64,000 nucleotides of DNA. Source: Thermodesulforhabdaceae bacterium. GTDB lineage: Bacteria > Desulfobacterota > Syntrophobacteria > Syntrophobacterales > Thermodesulforhabdaceae. A program made the translations under genes and the position numbers. The stretch covers positions 1 through 64,000 of the forward strand of contig JBBFKT010000006.1 in assembly GCA_037482015.1 (NCBI GenBank), written 5' to 3'. This document shows, piece by piece, positions 8,221 through 19,625 of the stretch. The notes under the pieces are model-generated. The model was not told the DNA's origin. It did no database searches and was given only the letters and a program-made list of their open reading frames with translations. Positions within the stretch are counted from its first letter, which is position 1, and every line of letters starts with the position of its first letter.

Positions 8221-9321
8221 CTACGGAATCAAATAATCTTCAAGAGAAGGTGGATTTCCTGAAACCAGACTCACGATAGCCAATTCCTCATTTACTATTC
8301 GCTCAACTTTAACTGTTCCTTTAGCATCGCCTGGAACCCATCCTGCCGGCGTTCCCGTGGGAGCATTAACAATCTTTCCGCTAGGAATAACCTTTAATAT
8401 ATCTCCTTCCTGAAGACCGGAAGCCGATCCTGCGCTAATAAACCAGCGATTTTGACTCTCCTGAGAAAAGGCATGGCAAAACCATGGCATAATACCTTTC
8501 TTTTCAAGAGCTATATCAACGAGTTTTTCAGCCACAAGCTTCATGAACTCCTGACGATTCGATTCTGTCTGAACAGGCATCTCCACTTCAAGTGAAGGAT
8601 AGCGATAATTAAGCCCTGTATCCACAATACTTATTCTTGCTTTGGCTTTCTGTTGTTTGGAACCACTTGGCACAGATAAAATCTCAACCACATTCAGAAA
8701 TCTTACTCCAGGGTAAATACCTGAAATGCTAGAAACACAGGCAAGATCGCGTTTTTCAAGGCAATCGGTCTTAGAAAGCACTTCTTTTATCGTCTGGTGA
8801 TCAACATACAAAAGTCCTCTGGATGTCGTAACCTCTCTAGCAGTTCTCAAAAAGCTTTCTCCATCTTTGATGCTGATCGCTTTGTAATCCACTATGAACC
8901 CAATTTTCATACGATATTCCGCTGGTTTTTTGAGCGGTGGAGCTTCTGCGGGGGCAGCACTCTTTGATTTGGCTTCTTTTTCTTTCTTAAAAACGGCTTC
9001 TTCAAGGCGAGCTAGACGTTTTTCCTGTTCATTAGCTTCAGCCTTCGCCTTCGATCCTGCATCAGCAAAAACTTCTATGAAGAAGGTGGATTCCTTCTCG
9101 GGGTTACGTTTCATGAAATAATCACCGGAAGCCAGATAGGGCTGATCTATAAACATGCGGCGCACTTCGGCATTTGAGAAAGACCGACCTTCCTCTTTGG
9201 TTTCACTAGTAATATCCGGGAAGGAAAAGACCTTAGATAGACCGGTCTTGCCTGATTCGGAGCAAGCCGAAAGCGCTATTAAAGCTAAAGCACCGATCAA
9301 AAATGGTGACCATTTTTTCAT
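8221..9321 (-). CDS. lipoprotein with CsgG/FlgT-like features, function unknown
   Basis: 366 residues. A type II signal peptide ends in the lipobox LSAC (Cys20), so the mature protein is lipid-anchored in the cell envelope. Residues ~100-130 form a charged stretch (KAKAEANEQEKRLARLEEAV) likely to be coiled coil. The middle resembles CsgG/LpoB-like proteins that report on a family of periplasmic factors, and the C-terminal ~60 residues (SGLQEGDILKV.., GWVPGDAKGTVKVERI) look like an SH3-like FlgT C-terminal domain. Both comparisons are by eye. RBS AGGAGG is well placed. It lies between a porin gene and glnS; a terminator-like hairpin separates it from the porin. Confidence 0.7.
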   Translation of the reverse strand: MKKWSPFLIGALALIALSACSESGKTGLSKVFSFPDITSETKEEGRSFSNAEVRRMFIDQPYLASGDYFMKRNPEKESTFFIEVFADAGSKAKAEANEQEKRLARLEEAVFKKEKEAKSKSAAPAEAPPLKKPAEYRMKIGFIVDYKAISIKDGESFLRTAREVTTSRGLLYVDHQTIKEVLSKTDCLEKRDLACVSSISGIYPGVRFLNVVEILSVPSGSKQQKAKARISIVDTGLNYRYPSLEVEMPVQTESNRQEFMKLVAEKLVDIALEKKGIMPWFCHAFSQESQNRWFISAGSASGLQEGDILKVIPSGKIVNAPTGTPAGWVPGDAKGTVKVERIVNEELAIVSLVSGNPPSLEDYLIP

Positions 9322-9341
9322 GTTCTTCCTCCTAAAATATA

Positions 9342-9380
9342 AAAAGGGGTATAATGAACATTCGCCATTATACCCCTTTT
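9342..9380 (-). terminator. terminator after the porin gene
   Basis: A perfect 15-bp stem AAAAGGGGTATAATG / CATTATACCCCTTTT with a 9-base loop. On the minus strand it runs into TTTTTATATTTT. Partial read-through would feed the lipoprotein and glnS. Confidence 0.75.
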
Positions 9381-9417
9381 GTATAACTTCACAAGCAGGT
9401 TTTAACCTGGAAACTCC

Positions 9418-11079
9418 TTAGAAGTTCCAGATAAGCTCTGCAGCCACTCGAGAAGCCATATCGTCAGCCTTTGTTCCACTGATAGCCCTGGTCACGTCCT
9501 TTATAACATCTCCTGGGAAGAAAAGTGCCCACTGAGCTTTTACAAACACGTGTTTATTGAGAGCCAATGTAATTTCATTATCCCATTCGGTTCCGACATA
9601 GCCAGAATCAACCCTGGAGGTAATTGCTGGATTAACCCAGCTTGTTACGTAGAAATCCTCATTCCACCAGAAAATATTTGCATTGGTTCGGTAGATGAGG
9701 AACTTTTCAGGCATAATTGTCACACCGAAGCTCAACATGGTCATACCAGGGTTATCACCCCGACCATTACCAGTTCCGGAAAAGTTCACAAGACCACCAG
9801 TGGGAACGGGGGTTCCGTTTCCGTAAAACTCAGGAATGAAACCATAAAGCGCTGTTCCTAAAACATAGTTTGTGTCGGCAAGAATGGTATTTTCACCTCC
9901 GAAGGCGGTGGCAAATCGTTGAGCGTTCGCTACACCTTCGTAGCCGCTAAGCTCATCATCGGTTGGATCATCATCACCGGAGGTATAGATGAACCCAACG
10001 TGAGGCTTTACAGAGAAACCGAAGAATTCCTTGAGATCAACACTGATGTCACCAGCAAAGGCATAAGCGCTGATATCATAATCTTCGGGTCGCCCATATC
10101 TGCTAAGACCCGTGTTATCAGCTGATCCAAACTGATACACGCCTTCAAGCATAACATTAATTATACCGAACTTGCCCGTCCAGTAGCCACCAATATGATG
10201 GGAATCTACTTCGGGGTAACTGTTTCCCGTAATACCAGCTGCTCCACCAGACATAGCACTTAGAAAATCTCTGACAGGCATATTTCTGATACGGTCGAAA
10301 GTGTAAAACAATTTAACGCTATGATCATCGGTAAGTTTAATCTTTGCCCAACCTGCTAAAACATCGCGGTCATCGTCCAAATCGTAAAAAGCTTTAGATG
10401 CCGTATTGGGACCTACAAACTTTATAGAAGGTTGCCAATCGGAATTTTGCAACTTATGGTAAGCAACGCTCCAGATTACCTGATCGCCATTCCAGGAACC
10501 ATCAAGCCAGAACCCTGGGTTATCGTCAGCATAAACCAATCCTCCACCCTCGTAGTGATCCACTCCCCAAACATCCCATCCGGCATGGAGTCTCATATCA
10601 AAAGGAAGGGCCACACTGGCGTTAAGTCTTTCAAGACCAAAGTTACTTGAATCAAAGAAACCACCACGATTATCAACAGCATTAGTATCAATAGGTTTGT
10701 CATATTCCAAAGCGGCATAAAATGACCAGGCTCGATCCTTTGACATAGCGTTAAAATAAAGTCTATTTTCGCTGCGAATGTATTGATCTATTACGGTGCC
10801 AGCTTCATTAGCATGCTGTTCAAAAAATCTACGGTTGAGAGCACCTCCGAGAAAACCACTCACATTATCAGACATTCCAAAATCCCAGTTGGATTCAAAC
10901 GTAGGAACAAATCTTGCTTGAGCTCCAAAGCTCATGAGAAGATCTCCCTTGGTAGCGACGGCTACACTGCCGGGACCTACTATGGTTTCCTTCGTGATGT
11001 CTTCTACCGTAGCTGCAAGGGACACCCCAGCAAACAGCAAAAAAACTGCCCCAAAGGTAATGCACCAAAGTTTCTTCAT
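9418..11079 (-). CDS. outer-membrane porin
   Basis: 553 residues from the ATG at 11079, chosen because AAAGGAGGA precedes it by 7 bases; an ATG six codons upstream is part of that site. A classic signal peptide (KKLWCITFGAVFLLFAGVSLA) is cleaved after Ala-Xaa-Ala-like residues. The mature protein has alternating aromatic/polar strands throughout and ends in LIWNF, the C-terminal aromatic signature of beta-barrels assembled by Bam. It resembles the long trimeric porins of sulfate reducers. Substrate selectivity is not predictable. It is monocistronic up to the hairpin at 9342-9380, and probably highly expressed. Confidence 0.85.
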   Translation of the reverse strand: MKKLWCITFGAVFLLFAGVSLAATVEDITKETIVGPGSVAVATKGDLLMSFGAQARFVPTFESNWDFGMSDNVSGFLGGALNRRFFEQHANEAGTVIDQYIRSENRLYFNAMSKDRAWSFYAALEYDKPIDTNAVDNRGGFFDSSNFGLERLNASVALPFDMRLHAGWDVWGVDHYEGGGLVYADDNPGFWLDGSWNGDQVIWSVAYHKLQNSDWQPSIKFVGPNTASKAFYDLDDDRDVLAGWAKIKLTDDHSVKLFYTFDRIRNMPVRDFLSAMSGGAAGITGNSYPEVDSHHIGGYWTGKFGIINVMLEGVYQFGSADNTGLSRYGRPEDYDISAYAFAGDISVDLKEFFGFSVKPHVGFIYTSGDDDPTDDELSGYEGVANAQRFATAFGGENTILADTNYVLGTALYGFIPEFYGNGTPVPTGGLVNFSGTGNGRGDNPGMTMLSFGVTIMPEKFLIYRTNANIFWWNEDFYVTSWVNPAITSRVDSGYVGTEWDNEITLALNKHVFVKAQWALFFPGDVIKDVTRAISGTKADDMASRVAAELIWNF

Positions 11080-11264
11080 TTCCCTTCCTCCTTTCATCTT
11101 AAAAGACCTTGAAATTACACCAACACCCCAAAACCTTGACTTGATGATAACGAGGCAGTGTGTGTTTATTTTAACAACGCCGCCCCTAGAATTTATATAT
11201 TAAGCTCTAGAAAAGAGCCGCCCCTTTGACCCTCCACACACTTCTAATCACAGCCACAAAAAAG

Positions 11265-11294
11265 TTGTCAAGAAAAAATTTTTCGTATTAATAA
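11265..11294 (+). promoter_or_regulatory. possible gyrB promoter
   Basis: TTGTCA (11265-11270) and TAATAA (11289-11294) are 18 bases apart in A/T-rich sequence, giving a leader of roughly 280 bases. Confidence 0.4.
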
Positions 11295-11527
11295 TCAAAC
11301 AATTGTTTTAAAACAACGCCGGAAAAGTTATTGTTTCAGGAACTAATTCACAAAAGGATAAAGTAGCAAAAGCATCAAAAAGATGATATATTTAACAAGA
11401 ACATATCGGATTAACAGCAGGACAAAAGCCTGCATGCTGAAAGAGCAATGCGATTTGAAGCGATGATAAATTAAGATAAGAACTGAAAGCGAAGGAGTTA
11501 CAAAAAATCTCCATCGTAATATTCCGT

Positions 11528-14079
<2,552 letters not shown>

Positions 14080-14172
14080 GAAAGATGCAACTCGAATGTT
14101 CAGATAAGGGATTATCTACACTAGCAGATAAAAGACCTTAATAATTGCCAGAACTATACGGAGGAGCAATAA

Positions 14173-16659
14173 ATGCCGGAAAGGGTTGTCAATATTGAAG
14201 ACGAACTGAAGTTCTCCTATCTCGACTACGCAATGAGCGTTATCGTAGGAAGGGCGATTCCTGATGTAAGAGATGGGCTCAAGCCCGTCCATCGTCGAAT
14301 ACTCTACGCCATGTATGAACTGGGTAATGACTATAACAAGCCCTACAAAAAATCGGCCCGCATAGTAGGTGATGTCATAGGTAAGTATCACCCCCACGGC
14401 GATGCGGCAGTTTATGATGCTCTCGTTCGCATGGCTCAGGACTTTTCTATGCGCTACCCCATAGTCGATGGACAGGGAAATTTTGGATCAGTCGATGGAG
14501 ATCCTCCGGCAGCAATGCGTTATACCGAAGTCCGGATGGCTAAGATTACTCATGAATTTCTTAAGGACATAGAGAAAGAAACCGTCCCGTTTGAGCCAAA
14601 CTACGATAATTCACTTATGGAACCAATGGTTCTTCCAACTCGAGTGCCAAACCTTCTTCTCAACGGTGCATCCGGCATTGCCGTTGGTATGGCAACAAAC
14701 ATCCCACCACATAACCTCAGGGAACTGTGTCAAGCCATACGTGCCTATATCGACAACCCTTCCATACCGGCTGATGAGATAATGAAAATCATGCCGGCAC
14801 CCGATTTCCCAACAGGGGGAATCATTGTTGGGCTTGAAGGTATAAAATCGGCTTACGATTCGGGTCGAGGATCGGTAAGGCTTAGAGGTAGAGTAACCCT
14901 CGAAGAACTTAAGGGCAAAAAGCAAGCTCTCGTCATCACTGAAATACCATTTCAGGTAAACAAGGCGAAACTTATAGAAAGAATAGCCGAACTGGTTAAA
15001 GAGAAGAAAATCGAGGGCATACAGGATATTCGAGACGAATCGGACAGGGAAGGGCTGAGAATTGTTCTTGTCCTCAAAGCTGACGAAAATGCTAAAACCG
15101 TAGAAAACCAGCTTTACAAGTTCACACCTCTTGAAGTGAATTTCGGTATCATCATGCTGGCTGTTGTAAACAATCGACCAGAGGTTTTAAGCCTGAAAGA
15201 GATTTTTGCTCAATTTGTAAACTTCCGGCGGGAAGTGGTTTTAAGACGCACGGAGTTCGATTTAAGAAAGGCTGAAGAAAGGGCTCATGTTCTGGAAGGA
15301 CTTGTTGTGGCTCTTGATAATCTGGATGCCGTAATACAGATTATACGTTCATCACCAACACCATCCAGCGCAAAGGAACGTCTTATCCTGTCCTTTAATT
15401 TATCCGATAAACAAGCTCAAGCCATTCTCGACATGCGCCTCCAGCGTCTTACTGGCCTTGAGCGAGAAAAGATTCTTGATGAATACCGTTCGGTTCTTAA
15501 AGACATAGAACGTTTTCGTCATATTCTTTCGTCGCCGTCCTTAGTGGATCAAATCATATCGGAAGAACTCAAAGAAATCGAAGAGTCTTATGGTGACGAA
15601 CGTAAGACCCAAATTGTGGTGGAAGAATTCGGCCAATTTGATTGGAACGATCTTATTCCCGAAAAGGATGTAGTAGTTGTTCTTACAAGAGCAGGATACA
15701 TCAAAAGAACACCGCTTCAGTCGTATCGCAGTCAGCGAAGGGGCGGTAAAGGCAAAAAAGGGGTATCAATCCGTGAAGAAGATATTACATCTCTTGTAAT
15801 CACGGCATCCACCCATGACACTCTGCTTGTTTTCACCAGCACGGGACGCGTTTACTGGCTAAACGTCAGAGACATCCCCGAAGTGGCTCCTTCAGCACAG
15901 GGAAGATCCATTGCAAATCTTCTAAACATTCAGCCTAATGAAAGAATAGCCACCATTATGGCAATTCCATCAAAACTGGAAGACTTTAAGGGGAGCGAAG
16001 AAGAAGCAACAGAGCTTCCCCCGCCTTATGTTTTGCTGGCAACCAAAAAGGGCGTTCTAAAAAAGATGTCTCTTAGGCTTTTCAGCCGTCCTATAAGTAG
16101 CGGAGTGCGAGCTATAACGCTTCGGGATGGAGATGAACTTATTCGAGCTAAGATAACTTCGGGGCAGGATTGCGTTTTTCTTATGTCCGATGTGGGCAAA
16201 ACTCTTTTTATCGACGAATCAGAAATTCGCCCTATGGGTCGTGCAGCTCAGGGCGTCCGTGGAATGACCCTAGATGGATCCGATCTTATCGGGATGGAAA
16301 TCTACAGTTCTAAAAGTTCTGAATCGGAAGATTCGCTTCTGGTTGTTTCCGAAAACGGCTTTGGTAAAAGAACCTTTTGTAGTGAATTTAGAATTCAAGG
16401 AAGAGGTGGTAAGGGTGTGTTAAATTTGAAAGTAACAGAACGAACCGGGCGTGCCACGGCTTTTTGTATTGTAAAGCCGGAAGACGAAGTGCTTCTGATA
16501 ACTAACTGTGGACGCATTATACGGCTTAAAGCATCCGACATCAGAACCATGGGCAGAACCACTCAAGGAGTCAAACTCATGGAAGTTAATGAAGATGAAA
16601 AGGTTGTGGATGTTACAGTAGTAAGCGAGGCAGATAAAGAAGAAAGCGATAGTGATTAA
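14173..16659 (+). CDS. gyrA: DNA gyrase subunit A
   Basis: An 828-residue breakage-reunion subunit of gyrase. The active-site tyrosine is Tyr117 in [10 protein letters not shown]. The quinolone-resistance region reads [10 protein letters not shown], so the position matching E. coli Ser83 is Ala78, while the Asp87 counterpart (Asp82) is kept. The C-terminal DNA-wrapping domain has the GyrA box [10 protein letters not shown] at about residue 517 and several beta-pinwheel blades ([20 protein letters not shown]). CGGAGGAG precedes the ATG. It ends 30 bases before the preferred start of gpsA and seems to be in one operon with gyrB and gpsA. Confidence 0.97.
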   Translation: MPERVVNIEDELKFSYLDYAMSVIVGRAIPDVRDGLKPVHRRILYAMYELGNDYNKPYKKSARIVGDVIGKYHPHGDAAVYDALVRMAQDFSMRYPIVDGQGNFGSVDGDPPAAMRYTEVRMAKITHEFLKDIEKETVPFEPNYDNSLMEPMVLPTRVPNLLLNGASGIAVGMATNIPPHNLRELCQAIRAYIDNPSIPADEIMKIMPAPDFPTGGIIVGLEGIKSAYDSGRGSVRLRGRVTLEELKGKKQALVITEIPFQVNKAKLIERIAELVKEKKIEGIQDIRDESDREGLRIVLVLKADENAKTVENQLYKFTPLEVNFGIIMLAVVNNRPEVLSLKEIFAQFVNFRREVVLRRTEFDLRKAEERAHVLEGLVVALDNLDAVIQIIRSSPTPSSAKERLILSFNLSDKQAQAILDMRLQRLTGLEREKILDEYRSVLKDIERFRHILSSPSLVDQIISEELKEIEESYGDERKTQIVVEEFGQFDWNDLIPEKDVVVVLTRAGYIKRTPLQSYRSQRRGGKGKKGVSIREEDITSLVITASTHDTLLVFTSTGRVYWLNVRDIPEVAPSAQGRSIANLLNIQPNERIATIMAIPSKLEDFKGSEEEATELPPPYVLLATKKGVLKKMSLRLFSRPISSGVRAITLRDGDELIRAKITSGQDCVFLMSDVGKTLFIDESEIRPMGRAAQGVRGMTLDGSDLIGMEIYSSKSSESEDSLLVVSENGFGKRTFCSEFRIQGRGGKGVLNLKVTERTGRATAFCIVKPEDEVLLITNCGRIIRLKASDIRTMGRTTQGVKLMEVNEDEKVVDVTVVSEADKEESDSD

Positions 16660-16689
16660 ACTAAAATGCAAGGAGAGAATAGACCTAGC

Positions 16690-17742
16690 ATGAACGTCCA
16701 AACCGACTTTATAGGTGTAGTTGGTGCCGGTAGCTGGGGAACAAGCATTGCTCAACTTCTTGCCGAAAAAGGCTATACTGTTCGGTTATGGGTTTATGAA
16801 CCAGAACTCTGCGAAATAATTAAAACCCGGCGAGAAAACACTTATTATCTTCCAGGATATCGGCTGCACGATAACATCGATCCTTACACCGACATAGGAG
16901 AAGTTGTAAAAGGAAGGCAATTCGTTGTAATGGTGGTTCCTTCTCACGTCTATCGCTCAGTAGCTCTCAAAATGATACCTTTTCTTGAAAATGAAGTAAT
17001 AATCGTAAGCGCTACAAAAGGCATTGAAAATGAAACCCTTCTTACAATGGAAGGGGTCTGGAAAGACATTCTTCCGCCGAATAAAAAAATTCGTTTCGCC
17101 TGTCTTGCAGGTCCATCTTTTGCCAAGGAAGTTATAAGAAAGGTTCCCACGGCTGTCACGGTAGCTTCAAAGGATGAGAGTGTCGCAAAAAGTGTCCAAC
17201 TTCTTTTTGCCACGGAATATTTTCGAGTTTACACCAGTTCAGATGTGGTGGGACTGGAACTGGCGGGAGCTATCAAGAATGTTATCGCCATTGCAGCAGG
17301 AATGTGTGATGGTATGGGATTCGGGCACAATACCAGAGCTGCACTGATAACACGAGGGCTTGCGGAAATGGCGAGGCTTGGAGTTCGTCTTGGAGCTCAT
17401 CCCCTTACCTTTTCCGGACTTGCAGGCATAGGAGATCTTCTTCTAACATGCACTGGAGATCTAAGCCGCAATAGAACAGTTGGATATCTTATAGGACAGG
17501 GCAAAAAACTTGAAACAATTCTTTCTGATATGAGAATGGTTGCAGAAGGAGTCAAAACGGCAAAATCTGTTTATTTCCTTGCCAAGGAGGTAGGGGTTGA
17601 AATGCCTATATGCGAACAGGTATATGCTATACTTTACGAAGGGCAGGATCCAAGAGAGGCTGTAAAAATCCTTATGACGAGAACTCTAAAACATGAATTA
17701 GAACCACATGCAGAAGTCATAGTCCGAAACGACCATGGATAA
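16690..17742 (+). CDS. gpsA: glycerol-3-phosphate dehydrogenase [NAD(P)+]
   Basis: About 350 residues. GpsA reduces dihydroxyacetone phosphate to sn-glycerol-3-phosphate for phospholipid synthesis. The N-terminal dinucleotide motif GAGSWGTSIAQLLAEKG and the catalytic region GLELAGAIKNVIAIAAGMCDG with the later FSGLAGIGDLLLTCTG are family signatures. The start at 16690 fits the usual GpsA N-terminus; an ATG at 16666 has no ribosome binding site, although the AGGAG for 16690 is rather far (14 bases). It follows gyrA closely and precedes the histidine kinase by 30 bases, so it is probably co-transcribed with both. Confidence 0.93.
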   Translation: MNVQTDFIGVVGAGSWGTSIAQLLAEKGYTVRLWVYEPELCEIIKTRRENTYYLPGYRLHDNIDPYTDIGEVVKGRQFVVMVVPSHVYRSVALKMIPFLENEVIIVSATKGIENETLLTMEGVWKDILPPNKKIRFACLAGPSFAKEVIRKVPTAVTVASKDESVAKSVQLLFATEYFRVYTSSDVVGLELAGAIKNVIAIAAGMCDGMGFGHNTRAALITRGLAEMARLGVRLGAHPLTFSGLAGIGDLLLTCTGDLSRNRTVGYLIGQGKKLETILSDMRMVAEGVKTAKSVYFLAKEVGVEMPICEQVYAILYEGQDPREAVKILMTRTLKHELEPHAEVIVRNDHG

Positions 17743-17772
17743 ACAATCCTAACAAGGAGAAATTTTTAAATA

Positions 17773-19320
17773 ATGGGACATGTTACGCTGGAAGAAGTTA
17801 TACGAAAAGTGAAAAAGAAAAAGGAAGACTATAACCGATATAGCTTCGAACGGTTGAAGGAAGAAGCTCTGGCAACTTTTTTTGATCTTGCTCAAGAATT
17901 TACGTCTCTTGAACATCTTTACCTTGTGGCTGTTGCTGTTCCAAAAGTGTTTTTCAATATAGAAAGCATATTATATGTCCTAAATCCCAAAACCAATCGT
18001 CTCGAAAAGGTGTGCACTAGCTGGGACGGCCTTATCGAAAGAAGCGATATATCCAACACAGAATCAAGTAGAGAAGATGAAACTCTTGCTATTCTAGAAG
18101 AAATTCTTCGTAATCATGAAGAATCTCAGGAAGATGCTATTCATGGCTGTTTACCTTTTAAGAAAAAGTGGATTTTTCCTATTCGAGGTAATCAAGCATT
18201 AAAGCAATGGGTAGCTTTTTCCGGGATCAAGGGTATCCTAGGTTTTATGGTAGTTATATTTCCCCAAAGGAACCTCCCGGAAGAAGCGATTCAGGAGGAC
18301 GTTTTTTTTCTGGAAAAATTTACTAACCGCATCGGCTACAATCTCCATCAAAAACTTCTCATTCAGCAAAATCTTAGCCACCTAAAGTTTATTAATCAAC
18401 TTGTCGCCGATATAGAACACAATGTAATCTCTCCCAATCTCTATTACATGCTATGCATAAGGCATCTTAGAAAAATCCTGGATATTTATCGTTCGGTCCA
18501 AAAAAACCTTCTGGACTTAACATCAAATCTCTCTCTTCAGGACAAAGCATACCAGGAAATGATGGATAAGCTCCGCACCATTTACGACAATCTATCCACA
18601 GCAAACGACCAGATGGAAGAAGAAACAGCCAATCTTGAAAAACATTACACCCACATGAGCCTTTTCCTGGAAAGTATTTTCCGCAGGGAGCATTTTCTCA
18701 GAGGAACCTACGTTCTTAGAAAGCAGCCCTGTAACTTTAAAAACGAAATCATCGAAAGATTAATAGATCGCTATGCTCCTTTGTTCGAAAAGAAAGGGAT
18801 CTCCTTTCAGAGAAGCACTGGCGACATCCCGGAGGAAGAGATAACCCTTTTCGTAGATAAAGGGCTTATTTCTCAGGTTTTTGACAATCTTTTCTCTAAC
18901 GCACTGAAATACACGGAAGAAATAGAAAATGAATCTGGCAACAAGGTTAAGCTTGTTTCTATAAGCCATAAAATCCTTAAAAACTTCTTTGGTGAAAACA
19001 GGCATGGTATTAGATTTAACGTATTCACCACTGGAAAACCCTTATCTGCTGAAGAAAGTTTAAAGGTTTTCGAAGAGGGCTACCGAATAATCCGTCAGGC
19101 TGATCCTGGAGAAAAACCTCCAACGGGTTCTGGGCACGGGCTATACTTCGTAAAAAATGTAATTGAAATCCATGGTGGAAAGGTTGGGTGTGAACCTGAA
19201 AAATTCGGCAATACTTTTTACTTTATCCTCCCCTTCAACGGCTCTTATCAAACTATACAAAACGACCAAAAGAAAAATAATCCTTCTGATACTGTAAATT
19301 CAAATGGATCGCCCAGCTAG
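17773..19320 (+). CDS. sensor histidine kinase with GAF-like input domain
   Basis: A 515-residue protein with no transmembrane segment, so a soluble kinase. Residues ~1-190 look like a GAF-type sensor (for example NIESILYVLNPKTNRLEKV). The predicted dimerisation/phosphoacceptor helix has VADIEHNVISPN with a histidine near residue 215, followed by a long helical region. The ATPase domain has the N-box QVFDNLFSNALKYTE and the G-box GSGHGLYFVKNVIEIHGG. No response regulator is adjacent, so it is an orphan kinase. AAGGAG precedes the ATG. It follows gpsA by 30 bases. The signal and partner are unknown. Confidence 0.8.
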   Translation: MGHVTLEEVIRKVKKKKEDYNRYSFERLKEEALATFFDLAQEFTSLEHLYLVAVAVPKVFFNIESILYVLNPKTNRLEKVCTSWDGLIERSDISNTESSREDETLAILEEILRNHEESQEDAIHGCLPFKKKWIFPIRGNQALKQWVAFSGIKGILGFMVVIFPQRNLPEEAIQEDVFFLEKFTNRIGYNLHQKLLIQQNLSHLKFINQLVADIEHNVISPNLYYMLCIRHLRKILDIYRSVQKNLLDLTSNLSLQDKAYQEMMDKLRTIYDNLSTANDQMEEETANLEKHYTHMSLFLESIFRREHFLRGTYVLRKQPCNFKNEIIERLIDRYAPLFEKKGISFQRSTGDIPEEEITLFVDKGLISQVFDNLFSNALKYTEEIENESGNKVKLVSISHKILKNFFGENRHGIRFNVFTTGKPLSAEESLKVFEEGYRIIRQADPGEKPPTGSGHGLYFVKNVIEIHGGKVGCEPEKFGNTFYFILPFNGSYQTIQNDQKKNNPSDTVNSNGSPS

Positions 19321-19625
19321 ATCCTATGAATGAATCTACCGACAGTTATTCTAATTTCAGAAAAGATTTTTGCCTAAAAAACGTCTCGAGATCTCTCAAC
19401 GTATGTTTTGACATTGAAAAATCCTACATTCTCACTTGACGTTGATTTTTTTTTCACATAAGACTGAAATGAGCATGTTCTCAGCAACAAAAGTAGTATC
19501 CTTCTCGTGGGTAGTTACGTAAGGAAGAAGCGGTTTTCCTTTTGCCTTTAAAGGAGTAATAACTTTCCCAAAAAGTAAAAACGTTAAAACCTTTGATGTT
19601 CCACAACAATTATGGGGGAAATAGT
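19321..19625. other. intergenic region upstream of hdrA
   Basis: About 300 A/T-rich bases with no gene. A possible promoter is at 19436-19464. No riboswitch or terminator was recognised. Confidence 0.5.
19436..19464 (+). promoter_or_regulatory. possible promoter of hdrA-mvhD
   Basis: TTGACG (19436-19441) and TAAGAC (19459-19464) are separated by 17 bases. The -10 is weak. Confidence 0.35.
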
